This document shows positions 51,934 through 64,000 of a DNA stretch of 64,000 nt, piece after piece. Every line of letters starts with the position of its first letter. Position 1 is the first letter of the stretch. Source of the stretch: Macrolepiota albuminosa (Eukaryota; Basidiomycota; Agaricomycetes; Agaricales; Agaricaceae); the NCBI GenBank assembly GCA_027475525.1, contig JAMWFC010000084.1, forward strand, positions 298,258-362,257, in the 5' to 3' direction. The position numbers and the translations under genes were made by a program. The notes beneath the pieces were generated by a model. The model was given only the letters and a program-made list of their open reading frames with translations, was not told the DNA's origin and made no database searches.

Positions 51934-54441
51934 ACAAGTCGTCGGAATAACGATACAGGCTTTATTTAGGATGTTAGATTGTGCTGAGCCTTTTTTTCGG
52001 CGCATCTGGTCGAATTAGATCTAGAATAGAACAGAGGTTGTATCAAACCGTTGAAACGAAACTTCTTGAAAAATATTAGCCGCGTGATTTCCTGATTACT
52101 CGGCGTAAAGGCGAGCACCGAAGGTGAGAAAGCGTTTTCGGAGGCCTCTGCGTGACAAGGAACCTCTCACAAGCGCTTTCACCTTTTTCTCCACTCTAGA
52201 TCGTAGGCCGATGCCGGCTCGGTGCCAGGGTCTGGCAGATGCCGAGTCGCGATCAGTATGGCGTACGGTCTCAGACATCCTGGGCAGCCTCTTTTTTCAT
52301 CATCTCCTTCCCCATCGCCTGCCCAGGTGAGCATGGAGTTGCTCTCTCACATAGTCAGTCCGGTCTCACCACGAACTTCGTTCGTTTTCGACAGCCGTTG
52401 TGTTGCGCACCACTCTTCTAATATATATCTGCTTATTGTGCGCTCCATCGGTGAGGCCGTGACCCACACCTTCCAGTGAGCTACACTCACACTCCCGTTT
52501 AGCTATTCCAGTTCTATCTGGTCCGCTTTTTGCTTAAAATTCACTGAAATAGCTAAAAGTGAGTACGCGATGGGAAGGTCGCGTCCCCATTTACTCATAC
52601 TTATTCTCTCAGTTCGTTACTAGTTTTTTATATTCGTTTATTCGTCAACCCTCCCTCCTCACCCTGTAGTTACTAGTATAGCTAGCTGTCGCCTCTCGCC
52701 TCTAGTCGAGGTGATTCACGTAGACCTCGCCCTATTACACGAAGGTCACACAATAGTGTGACCGGTTCGACGCTACCCTTCTTTCACATCGAAAATTCCG
52801 ATCAACTGCAGAGGCACTGTGGTACGCCCACTGGGGCCGTTTGGTATCTTTGGATTTGACTGACACTGTGCTCGTAGCACTACGAGTTTTTGTGTCGTCT
52901 AGGTACTCAATTAGTTGTCTCCACCATACGGCACGACCACCGAGGCTTTTTGTGGTCGTCTACGTCTAGGGTCTCCAGGGATGAACTGGTTGGTTCTTTC
53001 GATGACTGTCAGACTAGTATGTCCTTGAGCCAATCAGACTTTTTCTGATGCCAACCGTGAGCAAATGTATTGACTAACATGATGGAAAAGTACAGTAGAC
53101 ATCGATATAAGAAGGCATCACGCGCAGACACACTTGAACCATGGTCCATGGTCCATGGTTACCTATCAACAGAATATCTCATCATACCCACAACCACCCG
53201 AGCAAAGGATTACTTACTAGTATGTCATTGTCAATCTGATCTGTGCAACAACGTCATGAAACAATCCCGAAGTGATCGTGAGTGAGTGACTTTTTACCGA
53301 TGGGTCTGGTCGGGAGAGGTCTGATGGAAAACACCATGATACTCGGGGACGCCACATTTGTAAACTCGCACTTGCAGAAGCGTATACGTACGACACAACT
53401 TATGTTTGGTAACAGTTCTCAGTAATATCGTCTCCATCCATTCTTTGCGAATCTGCGATCTTCTCGGCCTCCGATCGCGAGTCCGCGTCGGCGTCATGTT
53501 TCGTCTTAACGAACCATCTTGTCATTTTCCTTGGCTACGTCGCTACGTTATGTTATGTTATGTTATATACTACCTACATCGCGATACTCTCGCATCGCAA
53601 CCGTCGGTCGGCAGTAATCGTAATCATGAGCCTTTGAGACGAGTAACGAGTAACGAGTAACAAATGGCCTGCTGAGCGCCGACGTGAATGTGAATGAAGG
53701 ATAGATATAATAGAGACCCGAGATGTGTCTGTCAGGGATACGTACGTACGTACGTCCCTACAAGAACCCTGTCTCATCTCGAACATTGAAGGTACCGGAC
53801 AAGGCTACACAGGACGTCTGTCCAAGTTACAATAAACCTAAGCAATCTGTAAAGTGTCTATCTACCTTGAGCCCATTACAAAACAAGAATGATATCTACA
53901 AATCTGATGCCGTGTCAATGCTAACTTCGAGATTAGGAACTTGTTACGAAAACGCCTAGGAGCACTACTCCGACAGCTAAGGAATGGGACATAACCCATC
54001 AAGCAAGGTTGGTCATTTAGCAACGGTGCCAATTGATTGAGATACGGCAGAAGGAATAATTGAGTAACGAGTAACAATGATGTTGTAATAAAGTATGTAA
54101 ACTGTATGCGAACGACCCAAAGGAAAGGGGGAAAGCCCGAAAGTACACGGGATTGAAAACACAACAGGAACGGCACCCGGCGAAGAACAGAGACAAAGTA
54201 TACTAACTACAGGGACCAGGGAAAGGGGAGGACAGCAGTAATAGGTCGAATGATTATTGGCAGCTCCTGTGGAAGAACGGGAAGAGGGAGAGCAGTTTGC
54301 GGGCGAGGGGCAGAGTACACGATAGATAGGTAAAATAAAAAAAAAAAGTCCCCCAAAGTCCGATTCAATTGTAATCTAAATCCAATCCCATCCGTTTATC
54401 TTACATATATACTAGAGACGGCAGAGAGAGAAAGCCACGCA
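51934..54441. other. 2.5 kb gene-poor stretch with microsatellites
   Basis: No coding sequence that I recognise. Simple repeats: TCCATGG units at 53,140, TTATG units at 53,545-53,565, GAGTAAC units at 53,640 and 54,060, ACGT units at 53,740, and an A-rich run at 54,335. A short decayed repeat may be present at 52,090-53,050. Confidence 0.5.
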
Positions 54442-56420
54442 TCACGCCAGGTCCACGGATACCATTTTGAGCGGCTCTTCTAGAACAAATTGGGAGTCGA
54501 TTGGAGGTGGCAACTGACACTGAACAACATGTGGCTTTGGTACCTCCGCGACGGATTCCACAATCTCGTGTTTCGGCGTTTTAGAAGCGCGCTCGACGAT
54601 GGCATGAAGCTCGCGCTTGTCAACTTTCCCATTCCGTGTCATAGGGAATCTTTCCAGCGCCATGAAATGATCGGGAGCGGGAACGGCATATGAAGGTTGT
54701 GAACGGGCAGTAGCGGCGCGAACAGCGGGGAGAGATAGGTTGGCCGGGGTGACAAAGCCCCAAAGGGCGTTGTTGATGAGAAGAGCAACCGCATTGTGCA
54801 CTGGTGAGTACGTCTTGCGGAAGGAGTGAGGAAACGCAAAGGAAATGGAGGGTGTGAAAAAAACGTACCCGCATAGCCATTGCAACGCCGTCAAGCTCAA
54901 CGCGGAACCCCTTCACCTTGACCTGATCATCGGCACGTCCCATGTGTTCCAGTTGGCCGTCCTTCCGCCAACGACCAAGATCGCCAGTGTTGAACATCAT
55001 AGGTCTGGCCCATTCACCGTTTGGCTTCTTTTCGTACTGGTCTCTAGAGTCTGCATCATGTAACGGAGGACCAACGAATGGGTCGGGACGCCATCGTTCG
55101 CGGGTTTTCTCTTCCATATTAAGATAACCCCCGCTTACACCGACACCACCCACCCACATGCATCCTACACTCCCAATGGGGGCGGGTCTTGTGCTCATGG
55201 GGTCTCTGGAAAGGATGTAAACGTTGGTGTTCGGGATGGGTGACCCAATCGCAAGAGGAGAGCCAGGAGTGTGTGGAGCTGTTACGGTGTTACATATTGA
55301 TATTTCCGTGGGACCACAACAATTATAAAAGGAAGTGTGTCGTGCCCATCTATCCGCTAGTGCTAAAGAAAAAATTAGTTCGCGTCTCCGCTAAAGATAA
55401 GAGTTGACGCACCTTGCGGGCATGGCTCGCCCCCGACAATCACGCTCTTCAATAGAGGATAGTCCGCTGGATCGTGGATGCTGAGGATGCTCGGAGTTGC
55501 AATCACGACATTGACGGTGCGCATGAGAGCTCTCCACTCTCGGGAATTGTTCCCGCGAAGACAAAGTGTGGCGCCGTTGAACATGGAACCCAGAATTTCC
55601 CAGGCGCCCATGTCAAATGCTATATTGAGTAGCTGCGCCACGCGAAGGCCAGGTGCCATGCCGACGTTGCCTGGCGGGCCGGAAAGGACTGAAGAAGGAT
55701 GACATTGTGAGTAGAAGGGGCGGATGTTAGTCAGCGGCGCATACCATTGGCGATGCCGCGATGCCTGACGTCAACGCCCTTTGGACGACCTGCGATGTTT
55801 CAGCTTATCTAATTTAATCTAAGCTGAGCAAAAAGCGCACCAGTAGTTCCCGATGTGTAGATACAGTACGCCCCATCTGCGGGCGAACTCAAGTCTTCCA
55901 CCTTCCCACCTTCGGGCCGTTCAGCCGCCCCTCTTTCCATCTCTGCTTCTATACTCAGCACGGGAACACGTCCAGTCGGTACTCTTTCCATGTACTCTGC
56001 CATAGACAGCACCACACTGGGGTTCGCGTCCCCGATCACGAACTCGAGCGTTTCGTCCGCGATAGTTTGGGCATCAAGAGGCACATACTGTGCACCGGCT
56101 TTGAGTACACCAAGTATGGCCGCAACAAGAGCGACCGAGCGCCTTGCGAGGATACAAACGCGAGTCCCGGGGACGATAGGTACTGGGAGCGCGCGAAGGA
56201 TATGCGCAAGTTGATCAGAAACACGGTCAAGCTCGGCGTAAGTAATGGATTCGTTGTAAAGTGCACAATAGTGTTCGACGGCTATGGCGTCTGGTTGTAT
56301 CGCAGCGTGTCGTTGGAAAGCGTGGTGAACGACTTGCGTGGAGACAATTCGTGAGGGCCCAAGGCCGTATTGGTAAAAGAGGGTGCGGTCGGTGGAGGAG
56401 AGGTTGTCAAGGGGAGGCAT
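54442..56420 (-). CDS. Stand-alone NRPS-like adenylation enzyme
   Basis: Five exons: 56,420-55,841, 55,789-55,745, 55,688-55,413, 55,356-54,869 and 54,813-54,442, giving 586 residues in phase. The A-domain core motifs are in order: LKAGAQYVPLD (A2), YCIYTSGTTGRPKG split by the first intron (A3), NIAFDMGAWEI (A4), YNCCGPTE (A5), NTGDLGRW (A7), GRADDQVKVKGFRVEL (A8) and MTRNGKVDKREL (A10, residue about 530). It adenylates a carboxylic acid, substrate unknown. After A10 there are only about 50 residues and no carrier-protein DSL motif or reductase/thioesterase, unlike usual A-T-R NRPS-like enzymes. Either it is naturally free-standing or an ancestral 3' part is lost. Confidence 0.88.
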
Positions 56421-58164
56421 AACGAGGGAAAAGGAAAGGAGCGTTGGGAAATCGCTCAGGAGTGAACGAGGACAAGTATATCAAGTCTTTGCCGTGAAGC
56501 CGTCCCAACAGGCACCTGATATGCCGCCAGGAGAGCGAGAATTCGCGAGGTTCGCTGTCATCGCGACTGAAACGGTAAATTTGCTCCAAATGCGGCAATG
56601 AAAGCGTGCCAAGGTCCCCTCGTGTCCATTTCTGGTGTTTGATCCTGGACCATGATGCAACTTTACCAAAGGACTTTCAAAGCCCTCACGTTGATGAGCG
56701 AAACCGCTCGAAATCGGATAGTGTATCCTAGTTGGTCAACTTTTATCTCACGGACCACATGTAACGGAGACAGCGCTTGTCCATTTAGCGGACTACAAAC
56801 GATTCGTTTTGTTTTGTCTGATTCCCCCACCGTGGGAAACATCTTTCTACGTACGCTTAAGTAACAGAAGGACAATAACAACTATCAGCTGAGAAATGCG
56901 TGTCTTTTTGAGCTATCATTATCGATATGATGATGTACCAATTATGTACTCATGGGAATCTGGTGGAGCCCAAACCCCAGTGGGTACACAACTCAAGGAA
57001 CAACTACGGCGAGTGAAAAAATGGAGAAAAATTATATCAATCTTGGCTTTGACAGCGATCACGACGCCACAATCCCTTCTTCAGTTCTAAACGGAAGACA
57101 CTTCAAGGCTAGACACGATATATGTGCCTGGACAGGCTGAACGAAGACTGTATCATAGGCGCCGGAATCTCTCCGGCACGATTGCACGCGGGCCGCGTCG
57201 ATAAACAATGTCGTTACTCATCAACATTACGGTGAGCGCGCATCATACCATACATACATAGCTCATCTGGGTTAGTCCAGAACAACGACAAGGTACTTAT
57301 TACCAAATTCACCCCTTCGAATACACATATAACCAAAGGCCAAGATGTCTAGATTGGTGACCGGGACGTTCAACAATGACATGCCGAGCGTGTTTCTCTG
57401 TTGACCAGATCCATGCCGGGGGCATCCCTGATATTAGCAACGTTGACGTTCTCCGTTTGCGCGGTTGGCTCAGTACAATATCATGACAGATGTCTTCGGG
57501 CTAGCCCCGGGATGACGATCTATTTAAATATTGACAGATAGTTTGGACGGACGTAATATCCATATCCAAAGAAGAGACAAAGTGACGGAACACGTACGCG
57601 TTCAAAGGATGGATAATGCTACCTTGTGAGCCCCTGAGAAGTTATAAGCATAAGCAATAGTTGACAATGGACTGGTGTGACAGGATTTTGGCTTATCCTG
57701 TAGTGAGTTATCACTAATAACAAGTCTTGTTAGTCTCTACAAATGTAGTTTTTGTGACACTGAGATACATTCCTGCTACGTTTATATCTTCTTATCAAGG
57801 ACGGACATGTAATTACTGCTGCTTGCTACTGAAGGCGGAGGGAAAAAGCTATGCATTATTTCAGAGCAGAATACATAAATCGAGAGCAAGAACATACGTA
57901 AAAGGCTAGAGCACATTGTTCTTGTAGACTGTGGGTGTCGTTGACAACCATGTAAGGACACGATACGTAACAACCTACTGTACTACAATATCGACGAACG
58001 AAATTCCAGACAGAACACATATCATCCCAAAAATTATTGATCGGGGGTATAGCCATATTAGGCACGAAAAAGAGTGACAAATGTTTGTACAGAGCGAGTC
58101 GGATAAATAGTCCAAAGAAAGCGGTCGTAATATATTACAGGTTGCTTCACTTGACGTAAGAAAA
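56421..58164. other. Intergenic, no recognised gene
   Basis: Only short unsupported frames. The upstream region of the adenylation gene lies at its left end. Nothing else is recognised. Confidence 0.5.
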
Positions 58165-59367
58165 TCAGGCAGAAGACTTTTCTTTTTCTTCTACGAGGGG
58201 CGACTGAGCCTCGACGTCTTTTGATGGTTGAGATGGAGGAGGAGTCGCGGTTTCTCGAGCCTTGACGAATGTGTACAATAACGTGCCAGTAAGGATAGTC
58301 ACGACGGAAATAGCACGTTGACTGCACACAAAGGTGGTGCTTATCATTAGCCTCACGCATGCATGAAGCTTGATAATGATTTATACTTACGTCGTGAACA
58401 CATCCCCAAATATCTTGACACCCAGGAACACCTGAAGACCAGACCTGGCAGCCTATGGGACGGATACCCCACAAAGGTTGATGAATATCTCGGACAGGGG
58501 TTCAGAAGGCACGCAAGCTTACACTGGAGAACATATGTGAAACTGGGCTTGTCACTTTGACACTGAGGATGCCAGCGATACTGATGAGGAAGCCAAACAC
58601 GCCAGTGACAAGGTTGCCCCACAAGAAGACCGACCAGTTCCATCTGCCACTGTTGAGCATTCCATAGAACTCAAAGACCTCACCGTTGAGAAAGGCTAAA
58701 CCGCCCAGGAGGACGGCAGAACCGAGATTGGACCAATATGAGAGCATGGTACTACTTCCGCCGACATGAGGCAGCGATGATTTAACAAGGACCGCGTGGA
58801 CGGCAATCGTCAATGAAGAAAGGAAGCCGTAAAAGAGGCCCAATGGAGCTGGGATAGCTTGAGCTGGAAGTCCCTCGGAAAACGAGATACCGAGGAAGAA
58901 ACCGACGGTTACGACTGCAGCACAACCTACCACGGCCAGCGATGGACGAGTCATGGTGGAAACGGCAACAACGGTAATGGTCAATGGCAAGTTGAGGCCA
59001 CGGGCAATCTGGTAGAAAGCAGCTTCAACATCACGCAGGCAAAGCGCGTTGAAGATGAATCCAGAGGCATCAACGAGAATCAAGGGTGCGAGCTTATAAG
59101 CTGTCGTCTTATCGAATGTGGGAATCTTGACGTGTGTCGTGAAAAGGGACGTTAAATTGAGAAGAAGAACTGTCATGACCGATTGGAAAAACATGAAGAG
59201 AGTAGGAAGGTTCGGCGTCGAATTGAGAACCGCCTTGTTGACGAAGACCATCTACAGTCGGCGTGGTGAATCCAAGAGCCTTCCGCGACAAAGAGACCGA
59301 TACTTACCACAAGGGCGGCCACCATGTAGAACGCAACAACACCGATGACCTGAGCAGATATGGCCAT
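58165..59367 (-). CDS. Nucleotide-sugar transporter, TPT/SLC35 family (GDP-fucose-transporter-like)
   Basis: Four exons: 59,367-59,308, 59,251-58,523, 58,452-58,391 and 58,321-58,165, giving 335 residues. Introns are 56, 70 and 69 nt and phases agree. It is predicted to have about ten membrane helices. MAISAQVIGVVAFYMVAALV forms the first, then VNKAVLNS...PTLFMFFQSVMTVLL, PLILVDASGFIFNALCLRDV, AAFYQIARGLNLPLTI, LFYGFLSSLTIAVHAVLVKS, LWGNLVTGVFGFLISIAG and SVVTILTGTLLYTFVK. The sequence around LCLRDVEAAFYQIARGL resembles SLC35C-type carriers. The C-terminal tail is short and charged (EEKEKSSA), facing the cytosol. It probably exchanges a nucleotide sugar for the nucleoside monophosphate across the Golgi membrane; the exact substrate is inferred. 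Confidence 0.85.
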
Positions 59368-60000
59368 GACTGGTACCACAAAAGCTAGAGTAAGACGGTG
59401 AGAGGAGTAGAAGATGAGAAAACTCACCTTGACGCTGTGCAAGACAATCGGACACCGATCAGAGAGAATCAGCCCAGAATTGGTTTGGTTCCAGGGCAAG
59501 GGATTATGTACGGAAAAATCATCAGCCGGCCGGAGGATTTTGATGGCGAGGAACCATCTCCGTCAGACCGAACGTGTCGCGACCGCGTGACTTCCTCGTG
59601 TGCGATTTTTGAAGCTTCTTACAATGTGGCATCAAAATCAATAGTCCACAGGTAACATCATTTTCATTTCGAATTTTGACCTGGCGTGATGGCTCCAATT
59701 TCACTGGAATTTATAATGAGCGTGATCAAAATTAGGATAAGCAGATAAGCACCTAGGTACCTAACCCTATGTCGTGATCAGGGGTGGCGAATTTGTACAA
59801 GGTTGCTGGCAGCCCTCATGATGTCTGGAGGACATTCTTCAACTCAATGACAATTATCTGCATCAAACATTCGTTCAATGAAAGAGAAAACAGAAAAACA
59901 GATCTGAAAATGCATCCATTGATGAAACATGATATACACCGTGAGTCTATGAAGAAAAAGCAAAAAAAAGGAAGCGAGTGACACATCTTATCCAACTATA
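59368..60000. other. Intergenic region
   Basis: Between the transporter start and the NimA stop. No gene recognised. Confidence 0.5.
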
Positions 60001-62816
60001 TCACGGTCGTAGAAGTGTCTTCCGTGCCTCTTCACCCGCTCTGCGCGCACTCGCGAGTGCCGATCGTGTAATTGTATCAGAGGATTCTGTTGGCGTGTCC
60101 TCTGAAAATAGTGAAGACACTCGTTTGATTGCAGCATTCGCTGCTGCAACCGCCCGCAACCCGTGTCCAGTACTTGGGCGCTTCTTCACCTGCTGCACTG
60201 GCTGTCTTGTCGTAGGACGGTCAAGGTTCCGCTTCAAAAATGGGCTAGGAAGATTCTCCTCATCGGCGAGGTCATAGTCGGGCTGTTGCTTGGTCACAGC
60301 TGTCCGGCCTGTTGGGTTGGCGAGGTGTGGGTGGGATAAAGGCTTTGGAACAATCTGCGTAGACGCGGATCCACTGGCTGAAGACAGGCTTGAGGGGTCC
60401 GAAGTCGAGGAAGGCAGCGTTGCGGATCGCTGAACTTGAGGTCGCGACCGGATAGAAGGCCTCCGAAGACGAGTCGGGAGAAAATTTGACGCGTTACTGC
60501 TCTGAACTGTGACCGATGAAACTGCTAATTCAGTGTCTGTGGAGGCACCGCGTTGCCTGCTTTTTGTCTTGTTCCTCTCTTTTTCCTTTCTTGAGCTGGG
60601 ACTCGGTGGCAGGTTGACGCCTCCATCTATAACTGGCGTCGATGACGATGCTTGACTCGACTCGTCGTCGTCATCATCGTCTTCGAAGTCGAAAATCTTG
60701 GTAAAGTTCAAGCCAACCTTGGGTGAATTTTTGAAGAGATTTGCGACTTCTTGAGGGGTGGGCGTAGCAAGTACCTCGCCCGTTGATGTGAGCACGACAC
60801 CCTTCATGGCAGACGGTAGGGATTCCAATCTAGACGGTCGCATGACAGGCGTAGAAATCGACGAGAGGGTTCTGTGGGTTGGCCGTGGAGTTGGGTTTTC
60901 TTGCTTTCGACGTTGCGGTATGATGTCAACATGACGAGCCGGAATATTCTTGATCTCTTCCAAAGGCTTCTTGTCTTTGCGTACTGGAATGTTTCAGAAG
61001 ATAATTGAAGTAAAATTGGGATGTACCAACCTTTGGTAGTTTCTTCCCACTTCGCCATTCTCTCTTCTAAATCGGACTGTTCGGCTTCTAAGCGGCATTC
61101 CTCCGCCTTTAACTCTTCCTCCTTCGCCTGAATCCACTCTATACGCTCTTCCACCGCTTTGACACCATCCTCGAACTCCTTCCGAATTTCGGTTTCTCTC
61201 GCAGCCCACGCTTCACACACCTCTGCCTCTCTCTTTCTCACAGCTTCCATGATCTCTTCTTCCCGTCTCGCCATCGCGTCTGCGACTTCCTTCTCCCTCT
61301 TCATCACTAGGACCCGCAGCTCTTCCTCTCGATGCGCTACAGCCTCCTTGATCGCCGCCTCCGTATGTTGTTTAGAGTATTGATTCCGTTGTTCCTGTAA
61401 TACATTCACCATTCGTTGCAAATTTGCGATCTCAGCGTCCTTCTGTCCGACCAAACCAATCATTTGCTGCTCTCGCTCTCGAAGCATCGATTCCCGAATA
61501 TTGAGATCGCGTTCTCGAGCAGCATTGTCGGCACGATGGTTTCTCACGGAATTCAATCTACAAAAGGAAAGTTTAGAAATGGTTTTACATTCAATAAAGT
61601 GACTGGACACACATCTTCTCAGCTTCGATCACTTTGCAAGTCAATGAGAGCCGTTCATGTTGGAGCAACTGGGCAGCGGATGGACGCATAGCAGGCTAGA
61701 TTTGGGCTGAGAGGGAAGGAGAATGAGAATGGAACTGACATACATTGAGATTCAACATAGATTTTATAACGCCAGCGAGAGTTTGAGAATATCCTCGAGG
61801 AAGCGGTGGGATTCGGCCAGCTCTGGCCAGAGTCATGATGGGGTACTATTCAGAACATATATTCCTACCTTATGGAGTTGCTAAGTTCCTGGTGTGTCTT
61901 GGCTTCATGAAATGGAGGTTTAAGAGCACATAACTCGTATATAACGCAACCTAAGGACCAAATATCAGACTTCGTATCGTAGGCTTTTTCTTGCATTAGT
62001 TCTGGCGACATATAATAGGGCGTCTGTATGACAATTAGCATGCATGTATAACGAAGGTAAGAACATTCAACGCACTCCAACGTAGGTATTCGCGAAGTTT
62101 GTTTGAGTTAAAGCCCTTGATAATCCAAAGTCGCCAAGCTTGACCTTGTCTGCAGTGTCAAGGAAGACTTGTACGGAATTTCAGTAAATCACGGATTGGA
62201 ATATGAGTATTTGAACGTACCATTATCAGGTTTCAAGTCCCGATGCAAAATCTGAGCTCGAATAGATGATCCCGCGTTGTCGTATACGTTGTTTCCACCA
62301 CTGCTAGTTCTTGCATGACCATTAGGATGGTGGCAATAATTAAGCGCCAGGAGAATTTGAAGAAAATAGCTCCAGATTTTGTCTTCGGATATCGGCCGGT
62401 TTGTCCTTACAGCCTGCTTGATTACAGTCGACAAGTCACCTCCGCCACAATATTCCATCAGAATATATAGAATTCCAGCGTCTCTATCGACGTAGCGATC
62501 GTGGTATCGAACAATATGGTCATGCCCTAGGTCCTTGAGGATATTGCTGTCAAGATCATTTAGCTTCGCACGATAGTCTTACAGGAAAATGTACACTTCA
62601 GCAACAATTTGCTTCCTATCCCGTTCATTCATTCGCTCGAAATTCAACTCTTTACGTGCGAAAATCTGAACAGAGTGAACAAGAGAAAAGGCAACACAGT
62701 GGAAAGATGTAACGCACCAGATTATCAGACTTCCGCCTGACTTTCCTAATAATACCAAACGAGCCATTCCCGATAACGTCTAGTGTCTCGTACTGGTCCA
62801 GAAAAGCAGACGCCAT
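60001..62816 (-). CDS. nimA: NimA-type mitotic serine/threonine kinase
   Basis: Nine exons: 62,816-62,718, 62,665-62,595, 62,546-62,221, 62,167-62,076, 62,023-61,869, 61,822-61,744, 61,695-61,613, 61,557-61,031 and 60,983-60,001. Together they encode 804 residues with all eight junctions in phase. Kinase domain, residues about 11-300: GNGSFG, FARKEL (ATP lysine), [21 protein letters not shown] preceded by a 25-residue Ser/Gly/Asn insertion, [34 protein letters not shown] coiled coil follows (about 305-475: [26 protein letters not shown]), then a basic, Ser/Pro-rich C-terminal tail with many SP/TP sites. This is the layout of fungal NimA, which drives entry into mitosis and is controlled by phosphorylation and proteolysis through its tail. 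All catalytic residues are present. Confidence 0.96.
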
Positions 62817-63433
62817 GGTACGAGAGGTATTCTTGTCAAAAGAAAGTGGCTAAGTTCTCTGCCTTCCGAAGACGAACTATTAGCACGTGACCGTGTTCCA
62901 ACGCGTCGCGTGTTCCGATTCAGGCAACTCGGTACATACGTCCATCCTACTCCACAAACACGCACCCTTGGAGTGGCGCGGACGTAACAACGTGAAAGGC
63001 TCTACGACTAAGAGGCCAAGCCCATTAAGGGCCACTGGCCATTTCGATCTACACGAGACTATAACTAGCTAGTAGTTCCCTCACTCTCCTCGTACTTAGA
63101 TCTTATACTCACAGTATAATAACGATGTTTGTTCTAATGGGACAGGTAGTCCAACTAGTTCGTCGAGTGCAATTCCGACGTGTTCCAATTTAGGCAAAAC
63201 GTTACATTAACTCAAATCAGTATCAGAGCTTCGAGCAGAGGTACATAGTTTTTTATGAAGCGATTCTTTACTCGATATGCGATCGATTATTGAATAAACT
63301 CATTTTCATCGTTACTATTGGCAAACCTCCAAAATACAGATGCCTAGGCTGTTACATTTGACTCCATCTGCAAGGAATGATCGCAGTCGGTGTACACCGT
63401 GTTGTTTGGCATGTAGGTCCCCGACAGGTAACA
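62817..63433. other. Intergenic region
   Basis: Promoter region of nimA and 3' flank of the peptidase gene. No other gene recognised. Confidence 0.5.
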
Positions 63434-64000
63434 TCAGTTACCCGCGAGGAACTTCTGAATCTCGACATCTTCATCGTATGCTTTCTTCACCTGCATATTA
63501 TAGTATTCAATGATTATGTGCATCGTATAAAAGGTGGTGAAATTACCTTTGCCAAAAAGTCATCGTCGATGAGGACTCGGACCCCTGTAGCAGCGAGAGA
63601 TTTCGTCACATCAAGACAAGCGTAATGCGCCACAGAGGTTGCAGCAGCCTCAGCAAATTGAATGGTGTGATTTCCACCGTCCTGAACTGTGGGTATGGCT
63701 GAAACAGCATATGACAGTTGAATATCCGAGCCAATAACAAGGGACGGTAAACATACCAAATCCGGGGTGAAGTGATGGGAGAGCTGTTGTGAATTGAGTT
63801 TTAATGACATTATTGCAGGATAATTGGACATACCATATGTTACGTTGCCCTAAGAATCAGCCATCAAAAATTCGTCCAATATTAATCACTATGCGCTTAC
63901 TCACGAAGTCAGTCGATGCGCTTTTAATCCCCCACTCGTAGTCAACCGCACCGTACTTCGCTGTGTTCACGCTTGCTACTTCACCACCTGAGGGTCACAT
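63434..64000 (-). CDS. Peptidase M20 family amidohydrolase, C-terminal part only
   Basis: The gene enters the window from the right. Exons on the minus strand: beyond 64,000 to 63,905, 63,849-63,834, 63,783-63,757, 63,698-63,547 and 63,490-63,434. Phases agree across four introns of 55, 50, 58 and 56 nt. The protein reads YGAVDYEWGIKSASTDF, GNVTYALPSLHPGF, AIPTVQDGGNHTIQF (the His of GGNHT fits the last metal ligand of M20 enzymes) and ends DVEIQKFLAGN. The STDFGNVTY...HPGF pattern is that of PM20D2/AbgB-like M20 peptidases, which cleave dipeptides or N-acyl amino acids with two zinc ions. The start and catalytic N-terminal part lie outside. Confidence 0.85.

Noticed and set aside
45495..56420. 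A secondary-metabolite gene cluster from the acyltransferase to the adenylation enzyme
   Set aside because: The genes are 7 kb apart, with unrelated kinase-like and nuclease-fold genes and a long gene-poor stretch between them. There is no shared promoter motif or transporter of the expected type.

Overview
The window is nuclear DNA of a filamentous basidiomycete, most likely a mushroom-forming agaricomycete. Evidence: host genes are cut by many 50-75 nt introns that splice into full-length fungal proteins, the Ty3/gypsy lineages are of the chromovirus type common in agarics, and the host genes (NimA, Rsc7, a small heat-shock protein, a stand-alone adenylation enzyme) are fungal. I cannot name the species.

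It has two compartments. Positions 1 to about 36,300 are nested, decayed repeats: at least four different Ty3/gypsy elements, two LTR families present as solo LTRs, a tRNA-derived SINE, a Tc1-type DNA transposon, and a region of about 11 kb bounded by long inverted repeats that carry many tRNA-like sequences and enclose four unrecognised genes. Positions about 37,100 to 64,000 are gene-rich: a mitochondrial-type protein, an Hsp20 chaperone, a gag-like relic, a Rsc7/Swp82 chromatin-remodelling subunit, a CoA-dependent acyltransferase-like enzyme, two tandem pseudokinase-like genes, a nuclease-fold protein, a stand-alone NRPS-like adenylation protein, a nucleotide-sugar transporter, the NimA mitotic kinase, and the 3' part of an M20 peptidase. 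Most of these models were built exon by exon and close in frame.

The sequence also records how it was assembled. There are two gaps of exactly 100 N. At 21 places a segment is repeated in tandem with a period of exactly 77 bp. This is the signature expected of uncollapsed overlaps between contigs from a k=77 de Bruijn assembly. These joins are densest in the inverted-repeat region (23.6-32.8 kb), so its internal order is less certain than its parts. Several joins break reading frames; collapsing them gives better gene models (Hsp20 first exon, two genes of the inverted-repeat element).

The best candidate for something undescribed is the inverted-repeat element with its tRNA-like arrays and accessory genes. 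A second is the long unidentified open region that follows a retrotransposon chromodomain on the minus strand at 9.2-12.8 kb.
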